The translations under genes were made by a program, and so were the position numbers. Positions 14,611 to 23,073 of a stretch of 49,019 nucleotides of DNA are shown here, in pieces. The stretch comes from Pseudomonas japonica (lineage in GTDB: Bacteria > Pseudomonadota > Gammaproteobacteria > Pseudomonadales > Pseudomonadaceae): the NCBI RefSeq assembly GCF_013522925.1, contig NZ_JAAMQU010000023.1:1-49019 (forward strand). The letters run 5' to 3'. Within the stretch, counting starts at the first letter, position 1. Every line of letters starts with the position of its first letter. Below the pieces are notes generated by a model. The model saw only the letters and a list, made by a program, of their open reading frames with translations. It did no database searches and was not told where the DNA came from.

Positions 14611-15279
14611 TTAGTCCACGTTTTGAGCCGGGCGTTGCGTGCCCTCGTCAATGAACGGGCCCACAGCCGCCTCAAGCACCCGATTGATCTCGAAAACAAC
14701 CTGCCTCGTGGCGTCTTCGATCTTGCCTTCGTTGCGGCACAGTACCCAGCCATGGGCTGCAACCGCTTGCTCGAACGCCTCGGTAGCAGCGATATGCTCT
14801 TTGAGGAGATAAAGCACTGTGCTCCCCAGGCCGCGCGGGCGGGCCGCTGCCCTGGCCCATGAAATTTCGGGGGCGGTCACAACGCCCACGTGCAGGTCTG
14901 GCACCTGCACGTGCCGCTCGAGGTTAAGCCTGAGAATTCCGGCAAAGGGCACCAGGCGGCGAAACGCCGCATCGGACGGGTACCAGCGGTCGATCAGGAT
15001 AATGCTGCCCTGTGGCTGCCTGGGCAGCACGTGCCGGGAAATCCAGGCACGGCTGTCGGCAAAGCGTTCACACACTTGCCATTCCAGATCGCGAGCGGGA
15101 TGCCGTGCAAGCCGGTTCACCAGGGCCATGGTTTCAGCCCGGCAGGGGTCGCTTTTGCGCTCGCATATTCGCACAACCTTCTTGCCTTCAGCCCGCAATG
15201 CCTGGGTTACCGCTTCAAGCAAGGTGGTCTTACCGGCACCTTTGGGCCCATCCAGTGAGACAAACAGCGGGCGATTCAT
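14611..15279 (-). CDS. Thymidylate-kinase-like P-loop protein
   Basis: The 222-residue protein begins MNRPLFVSLDGPKGAGKTTLLEAV, with a Walker A at residues 11-18, and continues with IILIDRWYPSDAAFRR, corresponding to the DR(Y/W) substrate motif of dTMP kinases. The length fits the family. The lid region (AAARPRGLGSTVLYLLKEH) is unlike the housekeeping Tmk, so this may be a nucleotide kinase of other specificity. It is preceded by GAGGAAA, starts 42 bases after the glpT stop and is followed by a small acidic gene, so the three may be one transcript. Confidence 0.8.
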   Translation of the reverse strand: MNRPLFVSLDGPKGAGKTTLLEAVTQALRAEGKKVVRICERKSDPCRAETMALVNRLARHPARDLEWQVCERFADSRAWISRHVLPRQPQGSIILIDRWYPSDAAFRRLVPFAGILRLNLERHVQVPDLHVGVVTAPEISWARAAARPRGLGSTVLYLLKEHIAATEAFEQAVAAHGWVLCRNEGKIEDATRQVVFEINRVLEAAVGPFIDEGTQRPAQNVD

Positions 15280-15321
15280 TCAGCTTTTCCTCTGGACTGG
15301 CTGGCATACAGTGCCGATGCT

Positions 15322-16674
15322 TCAGGCGACCGCTTCCCGGCTACTGCTGGCCACGTTGGTATGGCGCAGGGTGGGCAGCAGGAACGCGATGGCCAGCACG
15401 CAGGCAGCCACCAGCATCACGAAGCCGCCATCCCAGCCGAAGTGGTCCACGGTATACCCCATGGCGGCGCTCGCCGCTACCGAGCCACCCAGGTAGCCGA
15501 ACAACCCCGTGAACCCTGCAGCCGTACCGGCGGCTTTCTTGGGTGCCAGTTCCAGCGCCTGCAGCCCCACCAGCATCACCGGGCCGTAGATCAGAAAGCC
15601 GATGGAGAACAGCGCAGCCATGTCCACGGCCGGGTTGCCTGGCGGGTTGAGCCAGTACACCAGGGTGGCAATGGTCACCAGTACCATGAACACCACACCG
15701 GTGAGCCCACGGTTGCCACGGAAGATCTTGTCACTCATCCAGCCGCACAGGAGCGTGCCGGGGATTCCCGCCCATTCGTAAAAGAAGTATGCCCAGGAGG
15801 TGGTGTCGACCGTGAAGTGCTTGGCCTCCTTGAGGTAGGTGGGTGCCCAGTCCAGCACGCCGTAGCGCAGCAGGTACACGAAGACGTTGGCCAGCGCGAT
15901 GTACCACAGCATCTTGTTGCGCAGCACGTACTTCACGAAGATCTCCTTCGCGCTGAATTCTTCCTCGTGGCTGGCATCGTAGCCTTCGGGGTAGTCGTTC
16001 TTGTACGCCTCGATGGGCGGCAGGCCCACCGACTGAGGCGTGTCGCGCATGGTTGCGAACGCAAATACCGCTACCAGTACTGCCACGGCGGCAGGCACGT
16101 AGAACGCCGCATGCCAGTCGTTGGTCCAGCCCAGGCCCAGCAGGAATAACGGCCCGATCAGGCCGCCGCCGACGTTATGCGCCACGTTCCAGGTAGACAC
16201 CACACCGCCGCGCTCTTTCTGCGACCACCAGTGCACCATGGTGCGGCCGCTGGGTGGCCAGCCCATGCCTTGGGCCCAGCCGTTGATGAACAGCAGCACG
16301 AACATGATGGCCACGCTGGACGTCGCCCAGTGCGCGAACCCGAACAGGAACATCACCGCAGCCGACAGCAATAGCCCGAATGGCAGGAAATAGCGCGGGT
16401 TGGAGCGATCGGACACCAGCCCCATCAGGAACTTGGATAGGCCATAGGCGATAGCGATGGCGGAAATGGCCAACCCCAGTTGCCCCCTCGTGTAGCCCTG
16501 CTCTTCTATCAGATAAGGCATGGCCAGCGAGAAGTTCTTGCGCAGCAGGTAATACCCGGCATAGCCGAAGAAAATACCGGCGAAAATCTGCCAGCGAAGG
16601 CGGCGGTAGGTGCTGTCGACGCGCTCATCGGGTAACGGCGTGCGGTGCGCTGCGGGGCGGAAGAATGCAAACAT
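15322..16674 (-). CDS. glpT: Glycerol-3-phosphate:phosphate antiporter GlpT
   Basis: The 450-residue MFS protein is very similar along its length to the known E. coli GlpT as I remember it: RRLRWQIFAGIFFGYAGYYLLRKNF, GWAQGMGWPPSGRTMVHWWSQKERGG, AHNVGGG and PKKAAGTAAGFTGLFGYLGGSVAAS. The two substrate-phosphate arginines are present at Arg45 and Arg270, with His166 corresponding to the transport histidine. It exchanges external glycerol 3-phosphate for inorganic phosphate across the inner membrane. No glpQ or glpR is adjacent. The 219-base upstream region is AT-richer and contains TTCGC repeats that might be a GlpR site, which I do not assert. Confidence 0.95.
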   Translation of the reverse strand: MFAFFRPAAHRTPLPDERVDSTYRRLRWQIFAGIFFGYAGYYLLRKNFSLAMPYLIEEQGYTRGQLGLAISAIAIAYGLSKFLMGLVSDRSNPRYFLPFGLLLSAAVMFLFGFAHWATSSVAIMFVLLFINGWAQGMGWPPSGRTMVHWWSQKERGGVVSTWNVAHNVGGGLIGPLFLLGLGWTNDWHAAFYVPAAVAVLVAVFAFATMRDTPQSVGLPPIEAYKNDYPEGYDASHEEEFSAKEIFVKYVLRNKMLWYIALANVFVYLLRYGVLDWAPTYLKEAKHFTVDTTSWAYFFYEWAGIPGTLLCGWMSDKIFRGNRGLTGVVFMVLVTIATLVYWLNPPGNPAVDMAALFSIGFLIYGPVMLVGLQALELAPKKAAGTAAGFTGLFGYLGGSVAASAAMGYTVDHFGWDGGFVMLVAACVLAIAFLLPTLRHTNVASSSREAVA

Positions 16675-16893
16675 CGTGTCTCTCCAGCTGTTTTTATTGT
16701 ATGCGAAAGCGAATATTACATTTTCATTACAGAAAACCCACTGGTTTTTCGTTGCCCGAAATGTTGGAAAGTGAACCCTTTCAAACCTTGAAAATATCGG
16801 TGCCGCAGTGCTCCCGGCGCACTTTTGACTGCACGATCACATACCAGGGCTGTCACTTTCTGAACCACTCATACCCTCTCAGGAGACCCCTCC

Positions 16894-17934
16894 ATGGCTG
16901 AACATCATGTTCTGATTGCCGGCGCCAGTGGCGTGATCGGAAGTGCCGTGCTCGCGGCTTTTGAACAGGAAGGATGGCAGATCACTACCGTAGGGCGCGG
17001 CGAGCCGCCAGCTTCCCACACACACATCAAGGCGGACCTTTTGGCCGACGGCTCGCTGGACAACGCCGGGCCGCTTCTGGAGGGCGTTACCCATGTGTTC
17101 TACAGCGCGCTGAAGCCCAACCCGGACCCGGGTGCGGAGGCCGACGAAAACGCGGCGATGTTCGAAAACCTCATCAACGGCATGCTGAAGGCTGGCGCTG
17201 CATTGGAGAGAATCACGTTTGTACAAGGCGGCAAGATCTATGGGGCCCACCTTGGCGTGTACAAAACGCCGGCGCGCGAAGACGACAGCCGCCATTTCCC
17301 GCCCAACTTGTACTTCCGCCACGAAGACTTCGCCAGGTCGCTGGAAGCGAAAGGTATCAAGTGGACGGCCCTTCGCCCGGACATCGTGATAGGCCATTCG
17401 CAAGGTTCGGCCATGAACCTGGGCAACCTGATCGGCCTTTACGGGGCACTGTGTAAAAAAACCGGCACTGCCATGCAGTTCCCCGGGCCGGAGCGCGCCT
17501 ACCGGCACGCCCTGGTAAACCTCACCGCTGCCGAGCTGATCGGCGAAGCCGCGGTCTGGGTAGTCAAAAACAACGCAGACGGGGCTTTCAACATCACCAA
17601 TGGCGACGTGATGCGCTGGAGCCATGTATGGCCCAAGCTCGCGGCCTGGTTCGGGCTGGAGGTGGGCGAGCCTCAGCCGATTTCGCTCGAGCAACGCCTG
17701 AAGGCACTGCAGCCAGTGTGGAAGCAGTTGGCTGAAGAAGAACACCTGGCTCAGCCGGACGCCGACAAGATCGCCCTGGGCGCCTTTGGCGACTTTATTT
17801 TCCATGTGGAAACGGACGCGATCTTCGATGTCACCAAGGCCCGCCAGGCTGGCTTCACTGCGATGACGCTTCGCTCCGACGAGGTGCTGCTGCAGCACCT
17901 GGAGGGCATGCGCGAACGTCGTCTTATTCCCTGA
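16894..17934 (+). CDS. PRISE-like SDR (progesterone 5-beta-reductase/iridoid synthase type)
   Basis: A 346-residue extended SDR with an N-terminal GASGVIGSA dinucleotide site. It has the PRISE-type catalytic features VQGGKIYGAHLG (Lys) and PPNLYFRHEDF (Tyr shifted from the classical YxxxK), then TALRPDIVIGHS. Bacterial members reduce activated C=C bonds of enones using NAD(P)H. Length fits. AGGAG precedes the start. The gene is followed after 36 bases by an alpha/beta hydrolase in the same direction, probably an operon for a carbonyl or ester compound. The actual substrate is unknown. Confidence 0.82.
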   Translation: MAEHHVLIAGASGVIGSAVLAAFEQEGWQITTVGRGEPPASHTHIKADLLADGSLDNAGPLLEGVTHVFYSALKPNPDPGAEADENAAMFENLINGMLKAGAALERITFVQGGKIYGAHLGVYKTPAREDDSRHFPPNLYFRHEDFARSLEAKGIKWTALRPDIVIGHSQGSAMNLGNLIGLYGALCKKTGTAMQFPGPERAYRHALVNLTAAELIGEAAVWVVKNNADGAFNITNGDVMRWSHVWPKLAAWFGLEVGEPQPISLEQRLKALQPVWKQLAEEEHLAQPDADKIALGAFGDFIFHVETDAIFDVTKARQAGFTAMTLRSDEVLLQHLEGMRERRLIP

Positions 17935-17970
17935 CAGCATCGCCGCAGCCAACCTCGGGAGCACAGCGCC

Positions 17971-18858
17971 ATGAAGCAGATCCACGCAGGCGTATTGAAC
18001 GTAGCGTACCTTGAATTCGGCGCTGTAGAGGGGCCAGCCGTGGTGCTGCTGCATGGCTTTCCCTATGACGTGCACGCCTATGACGAGGTAGCGGCTAGGC
18101 TGGCCGCAGCGGGGTGCCGATGCATCGTGCCGTGGCTACGGGGATACGGCGGCACGCGCTTCATTTCCTCGGCCACCCCCCGCTCTGGCGAGCAGGCGGC
18201 GCTGGGTGCAGACCTGCTGGCATTGCTCGACGCGCTCAATGTCCAGCGGGCGTTGCTGGCCGGCTACGACTGGGGCGGTCGGGCCGCCTGCGTGGTAGCC
18301 GCGCTTTGGCCGGAGCGGGTGGCTGGCCTGGTGAGCTGTGAGCCTGGTTACAACATCCAAGACATCACCCAGGCAGGCAAGCCTTTGGCCCCAGAGGTGG
18401 AACAGCGATTGTGGTACCAGTATTACCTTCACGGCGACCGGGGTTATGCCGGGCTCGAAGCGAACCGAGATGCCTTTTGCCGGTTGTTGTGGCAGCTGTG
18501 GTCGCCGAGCTGGCCCTTCACAGATGGGCAATTCGAGGCCACCGCGCAGGCTTTCCACAACCCGGACTTCGTCGAGGTGGTCACCCATTCTTACCGGCAC
18601 CGCTTCGGCTTGGTGGAGGGCGACCCGCAGTACGCCCCTATCGAGCAACAACTGGCGCAGCAACCCGCTATCACCGCGCCTACCGTCATATTGACGGGCA
18701 CCTGTGACGGCGTGACTGCGCCCCAGGATGAACGTCAGGCCCTTGGCCGGTTCAACGGCCCGGTTCGCCGGCTGATGCTGGAGGGGGTGGGCCACAATGT
18801 GCCGCAGGAAGCCCCTGTTCAGTTCGCCCAAGCCGTGTTGAGCCTGATCCAGCCCTGA
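17971..18858 (+). CDS. Alpha/beta hydrolase with Asp nucleophile
   Basis: A 295-residue alpha/beta hydrolase. HGFPYD forms the oxyanion region, and the nucleophile elbow is GYDWGGR with Asp100 rather than Ser. This is typical of haloalkane dehalogenases and epoxide hydrolases. A C-terminal acid is likely in DGVTAPQDE and the general base His in EGVGHNVPQE. It is 36 bases downstream of the PRISE-like reductase with GGGAG before its ATG. A Tyr pair for epoxide opening cannot be confirmed by eye. Confidence 0.88.
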   Translation: MKQIHAGVLNVAYLEFGAVEGPAVVLLHGFPYDVHAYDEVAARLAAAGCRCIVPWLRGYGGTRFISSATPRSGEQAALGADLLALLDALNVQRALLAGYDWGGRAACVVAALWPERVAGLVSCEPGYNIQDITQAGKPLAPEVEQRLWYQYYLHGDRGYAGLEANRDAFCRLLWQLWSPSWPFTDGQFEATAQAFHNPDFVEVVTHSYRHRFGLVEGDPQYAPIEQQLAQQPAITAPTVILTGTCDGVTAPQDERQALGRFNGPVRRLMLEGVGHNVPQEAPVQFAQAVLSLIQP

Positions 18859-18953
18859 ACCGACCGTATACCCGGATGCAATGCCTCGACGCTTATCCGC
18901 AAGCGCACTTAAAATCTAGCCTTTAACGTTTCAGCTTTTATGTAAGGATTCGG

Positions 18954-20141
18954 ATGTCTGTTCTTGAAACCCCCTCCCTGCCGGCCTCCACGCGTACCGT
19001 GGCTCAAATGGAAGCGGCCATGGCCTTGGGCAGCTTTGCCATCGGCACCGGTGAATTCGCGATCATGGGGCTGATGCCCGATATCGCGGCCAACCTGCAG
19101 TTGAGCGAGCCCCAGGTGGGGCATGCCATCAGCGCGTATGCCCTGGGGGTAATGGTCGGTGCGCCGGCACTGGCTATTCTGGGTGCCCGGCTGTTGCGCA
19201 AGCACATGCTGCTGCTGTTGATGGCCCTGTATGCGCTTGGCAACCTGGCTACAGCGTTCGCGCCCTCTTTCGCTGGCCTGGTTGCGTTTCGGTTCATCAG
19301 CGGCTTGCCCCACGGGGCCTACTTCGGCATTGCTGCCGTAGTGGCTTCCAGCATGGTGCCGAGCAACCAGCGGGCCGGTGCCGTGGCCCGGGTGATGATG
19401 GGGCTTACGCTGGCCATGCTGCTGGGCAACCCGATCGCCACCGTGCTGGGGCAATTCTTCGGGTGGCGCGCCGCCTTTGTGCTGGTGGGGTTGATTGCAC
19501 TAAGCACCATCGTGCTGGTGTGGCGTTTCGTGCCGCAGCGGGACGATGAGCAGCGCAGCGACCCGCGCAAAGAGCTCCAGGCCTTCAAGCTGCCCCAGGT
19601 ATGGATGGCATTGTCGATTGCCGCCATCGGCTTTGCTGGCATGTTCTGCGTGTTCAGCTACCTGGCGCCTACCATGCTCGAGGTCACCGGCGTGTCAGCC
19701 AAATGGATTCCATTCGGGCTGGCAGCGTTCGGGCTGGGCGGCATCATTGGCAACATTGCCGGGGGCAAGCTCTTCGATCGCATGCAATTTCGCGCAGTGG
19801 GCGTTGTGTTGGTGTGGTCCATTGCCGTGTTGCTGTTCTTCACCTTTGCTGCCCACGCGCTGTGGTCCGTACTGCTAGGCATCGCCCTGGTGGGCACCAT
19901 GATCGCCATGGCCGCGCCATTGCAGATCCGCTTGATGGACATCGCCCACGAGGCACCCAGCCTCGCCGCTGCCTCCAACCATGCGGCGTTCAACCTCGCC
20001 AACGCACTCGGGCCATGGTTGGGGGGCATGGCGATCACGGCAGGCATGGGCTGGACCAGTACGGGCTATATCGGCGCGGCCACGGCCCTGGCCGGCCTGG
20101 GCCTTTATTTCATCGCGCGACGGATGAAAGGCGGGCGTTGA
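18954..20141 (+). CDS. MFS transporter, AraJ/DHA1-like exporter
   Basis: The 395-residue protein has 12 hydrophobic segments and the DHA1 family motifs: GEFAIMGLMPDIA in helix 1, RFISGLPHGAYFGIA in helix 4, and GNPIATVLGQFFGWRAAF in helix 5. Such transporters export sugars, purines or drugs by proton antiport. The substrate is unknown. AAGGA precedes the start. No regulator gene is adjacent. Confidence 0.88.
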   Translation: MSVLETPSLPASTRTVAQMEAAMALGSFAIGTGEFAIMGLMPDIAANLQLSEPQVGHAISAYALGVMVGAPALAILGARLLRKHMLLLLMALYALGNLATAFAPSFAGLVAFRFISGLPHGAYFGIAAVVASSMVPSNQRAGAVARVMMGLTLAMLLGNPIATVLGQFFGWRAAFVLVGLIALSTIVLVWRFVPQRDDEQRSDPRKELQAFKLPQVWMALSIAAIGFAGMFCVFSYLAPTMLEVTGVSAKWIPFGLAAFGLGGIIGNIAGGKLFDRMQFRAVGVVLVWSIAVLLFFTFAAHALWSVLLGIALVGTMIAMAAPLQIRLMDIAHEAPSLAAASNHAAFNLANALGPWLGGMAITAGMGWTSTGYIGAATALAGLGLYFIARRMKGGR

Positions 20142-20150
20142 AATCTGCCC

Positions 20151-20990
20151 TTAGAGCCCGTCCGTAAATGCCTCGAGACGTTCCAGATAGGCGTGGTTCG
20201 TCTCGGTAACATCCTGGCGAGCCTTGAATCGGGTCCACACCTCGGGCTCGAACCGGCTGATGGACACAATATTCTTTTGCGATAGCAGGATGGTGAAGCC
20301 GATCTCCCTCCCACTCAGCTCCATGTCTTCAACCACGGCAGAGTAGTCGGTGGTATAGGTGACCTTGAGCGTGTCCTTGTCTCGGTATCCGCTCATTGTC
20401 GGCACTATCTCGAAGTCCTCATCCATCAGTCCTGCTTCGTGCAGGTCTCCAACCGATGACACGCGGCCGACGTAAACCTTCCTGTCTTCCATCGAAAACA
20501 TGTACAGGCTGTCTCCATCACTGATCGAACCAAGCAGGTGCTTGGTGAGCGGAGGGAGCGGCACCAATGAATTAAGGACCAGTGCTTTGGCCTTCGCGGG
20601 CCCTATCCGGTACCTGACCATCAGCAGGAAGGGGAACACCCGAGGGAACAGCCAGGCGAAAAAGAAGGACAGGACAGACGCCTGGCCAAAGAACACCCAG
20701 AGCGATGCGCCTGCCTCGTCGGCGATACCATAGCGCACCAGAAACGCCCTGATGTACTTGGCGTAGTCTGCATAGTCCGGTGTGATGTATTGAAAATAGG
20801 CGTGCTTGCTGGCGTACAACAGCGCGAAGCTGACGATGGCAGCGATGGCAAACAAGAAAAGGCCGGTTTTGGCGATCAGCATGTAGAGCAGCTGGCCGTC
20901 GTAGCGGCTAAGAGTGGCCTGGTGGTAGATGCTACCGTGGCAGTAGATGTAACCGCTGACCAGGATCGGAAGAATGAGCAGCAGGCCCAT
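20151..20990 (-). CDS. Membrane protein of unknown function, 279 residues
   Basis: I do not recognise a family. The N-terminal half has three hydrophobic segments (about residues 2-18, 37-62 and 97-122). It is followed by a soluble domain of about 150 residues, starting LVPLPPLTKHLLGSISDGDSLYMFSMEDRKVYVGRV, that looks beta-rich. Tyr, Asp and Phe are frequent. The start codon overlaps the stop codon of the upstream 60-residue gene by one base (TGATG), so the two are translationally coupled and probably act together. Confidence 0.75.
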   Translation of the reverse strand: MGLLLILPILVSGYIYCHGSIYHQATLSRYDGQLLYMLIAKTGLFLFAIAAIVSFALLYASKHAYFQYITPDYADYAKYIRAFLVRYGIADEAGASLWVFFGQASVLSFFFAWLFPRVFPFLLMVRYRIGPAKAKALVLNSLVPLPPLTKHLLGSISDGDSLYMFSMEDRKVYVGRVSSVGDLHEAGLMDEDFEIVPTMSGYRDKDTLKVTYTTDYSAVVEDMELSGREIGFTILLSQKNIVSISRFEPEVWTRFKARQDVTETNHAYLERLEAFTDGL

Positions 20991-21172
20991 CAGCCATTAG
21001 CCACTATCTTCTTGGCCTTTTTACTGGCTGCGATGAAATGCTCGTTGCTGAGGATTTCTTTCGAGTCGATCGACATTCCCCCGCGAGGGCTGACCCGCAG
21101 GGTCTGCAGATCACGCAGCGCGTCGAGCAATTTTCTCTCTCGCTTACTGGGCTTCCAAAGCAGTCCAAGCAT
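20990..21172 (-). CDS. Small basic protein, 60 residues, coupled to the 279-residue membrane protein
   Basis: MLGLLWKPSKRERKLLDALRDLQTLRVSPRGG to AASKKAKKIVANG is a small, Lys/Arg-rich soluble protein with a predicted helix at the N-terminus. GAGGAAC precedes the ATG at normal spacing. Its stop codon overlaps the next start by one base. No family recognised; a DNA-, RNA- or membrane-surface-binding role is possible from charge alone. Confidence 0.65.
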   Translation of the reverse strand: MLGLLWKPSKRERKLLDALRDLQTLRVSPRGGMSIDSKEILSNEHFIAASKKAKKIVANG

Positions 21173-21285
21173 CTTTGTTCCTCACGGTGGGAGGCCATGG
21201 CGGTAAAAACCGGGCGGCGCCATGACGTTCTGGTCCGGGGCACTATACCACATTGCTGTGCCCGCGAAATGTGCCCTACGGCGCT

Positions 21286-22302
21286 TCAGGCCACAGGCCG
21301 CAGCGGCAGGCTGGTGCCTGTCAGATCCAGGCCCGCCGCGGTCGCGGGCGTATCATCACCGCCCTTTCCGCTGGCAGCTTCCAGCGCGGCGAGCTGATCC
21401 GGAGACAGGGCCAGCGCCGTGGCACCCAGGTTGTTCCGGCACTGCTCAAGGTTGCGCGGGCCTATCAAAGGGATCGTGCCGCGGCTCAACACCCAGGCAA
21501 TCGCCACCTGATCAGGCGTGACGTTTAACTCGCTTGCGATGGCCAGCACCGCGTCAACGGTGGCCGTGCGCTTTTCGCTGTTTTCAGCCTGGAATACCTT
21601 GCCACCCAACGCTTCGGCGCGGCCGGTTTCGCCTTTGCGGTATTTGCCGGTCAGCACCCCGCCACCCAAGGGTGACCAAGTGACTGGCGCGATGTTCAGG
21701 GCCTGGCACACCTCGAGCACATCGGTTTCCGGCTCACGATGCACCAGGCTGTATTCGAATTGCGCCGCGGCGATCGGCAGCGCGCGGGTCAACTCGGCAA
21801 GGGTAGCCGCGCGTGCGAGCCGCCATGCGGAAAAGTTGGAGAGCCCCGCGTAGATGATCTTGCCAGCGCGGCTCAAATCATCCAGCCCTCGCACGATCTC
21901 TTCCGTCGGCGTGAGGCCGTCCGGGTTATGGACCCACAACAGATCGATACGCTCGGTGTTCAGTCGCTTCAGGCTGGCCTCTACCGAAGCGATCATCGCG
22001 CGGCGGCTGTTACCCGTTGATAGCCGCCCCGGCGTTGGCTGCGCCCCATAGGTGTATTTGCTGGCCAGCAGAAACCGCTCGCGGCGGCCTTCCAGCGCCT
22101 TGCCCAGGTATTCCTCGGACTGGCCGAACTGATAGATATCGGCGGTATCGAGGAAGTTACCCCCTGCGTCTTCATAAGCCTCGAGGATCCGCAGGCTCTC
22201 TTCGAACGTTGCGCCATGGCCCCACTGCGTGCCGAAGTTGGCCGTGCCCAGCGCGAGCTCTGAAACCCGCACCCCGGTATTGCCCAGTAGCGTGTAGCGC
22301 AT
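21286..22302 (-). CDS. Aldo/keto reductase
   Basis: The 338-residue protein carries the AKR catalytic tetrad: Asp52, Tyr57 (FLDTADIYQFGQSEEYLG), Lys82 (LLASKYTYG) and His125 (DLLWVHNPDG). C-terminal IPLIGPRNLEQCRNNLGAT binds the NADPH 2'-phosphate region. It reduces aldehydes or ketones with NADPH. The motif LGTANFG resembles the YajO/Tas-like subgroup. Monocistronic, 113 bases upstream of the small coupled pair. Confidence 0.92.
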   Translation of the reverse strand: MRYTLLGNTGVRVSELALGTANFGTQWGHGATFEESLRILEAYEDAGGNFLDTADIYQFGQSEEYLGKALEGRRERFLLASKYTYGAQPTPGRLSTGNSRRAMIASVEASLKRLNTERIDLLWVHNPDGLTPTEEIVRGLDDLSRAGKIIYAGLSNFSAWRLARAATLAELTRALPIAAAQFEYSLVHREPETDVLEVCQALNIAPVTWSPLGGGVLTGKYRKGETGRAEALGGKVFQAENSEKRTATVDAVLAIASELNVTPDQVAIAWVLSRGTIPLIGPRNLEQCRNNLGATALALSPDQLAALEAASGKGGDDTPATAAGLDLTGTSLPLRPVA

Positions 22303-22417
22303 GACATTCCCCTGCGAAGCGGATATGAGAGCTTTTGATGATAGTCATAATCCTAACGACCGTAAAGCGCATGCCGTTCTACTGCTCTGGTCCGCACCAG
22401 GAACTGGCGGGGCTCGC

Positions 22418-22860
22418 TTATACCTGCCCTGCGAAGATGAAGTTATCCGCGCCCAGCTGCCCTTCGAGGTTGCCAAGCGGCGAAGCGGGCGTGGGCAGGA
22501 TAGGTCCCGGCTGAAAATACAGCGCTTCTTTCAGGTTACGCCCGAACTGAACGAAGTTCGTATCGTTGTCCAGTTGCACCCTTGGTACCGTTGCCCTCGG
22601 TCTGGAAGCGCGTGCTGAACCCATCGTTGCCGTTATCCGCCGCCAGGCTGTCACTCACCGTCAGGCGAATGCTGAGTGCATTGGCCAGCAGGCCGTTCCC
22701 GCTGCAGTTGGCCAGCGCCACCCCTTGTACAGCGAAGTCGATGGTGTGGGCCCCTGGGTTGCTGTCAGAGCCTGTGATCAACCCATGAACGGTGCCGCTG
22801 GTATGGCTTTGGTTACCGTCGATGGTCAGGTTCTGCACGCTGGCGTTCAGATGGGTGGCA
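22418..22860 (-). pseudogene. Remnant of an alginate C5-epimerase-like beta-helix gene
   Basis: In one minus frame 22860-22590 reads ATHLNASVQNLTIDGNQSHTSG, then VALANCSGNGL and SDSLAADNGNDGFSTRFQTEGN. These match the R-module of AlgE-type mannuronan C5-epimerases (NLTIDGN..HTSG, DS.A.DNG.DGF). The frame then shifts by one base near 22585. In the next frame it continues VQLDNDTNFVQFGRN to GADNFIFAGQV and a stop at 22418, resembling an RTX-type C-terminus. The start and much of the module are missing and there is no ribosome site. This is a decayed gene fragment, about 440 bases long. The bases 22861-23073 that follow hold no gene I can support. Confidence 0.7.
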
Positions 22861-23073
22861 GGCCTGCCCCGCGGGCAGCAGTTGGCGCGGCGCGACCGCT
22901 ACGGGGGTGATATGCTCCACGGCTTTTTCACGGAACCGCTCTGCCGCCCGCCCCCAGGTCAGTAACGTGCACCGCGAGCCGAGATCGAGCGAACCTTGCC
23001 CCCGCTGTTGTGGCCTACACCACATGCAACAAGCCTTCGAATAACTGTTCCATGTACCTGGATAGAGTCGCTG

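Noticed and set aside
16675..16893. Possible GlpR operator upstream of glpT
   Set aside because: TTCGCTTTCGC-like repeats are present, but I cannot match them to a defined Pseudomonas GlpR site with confidence.
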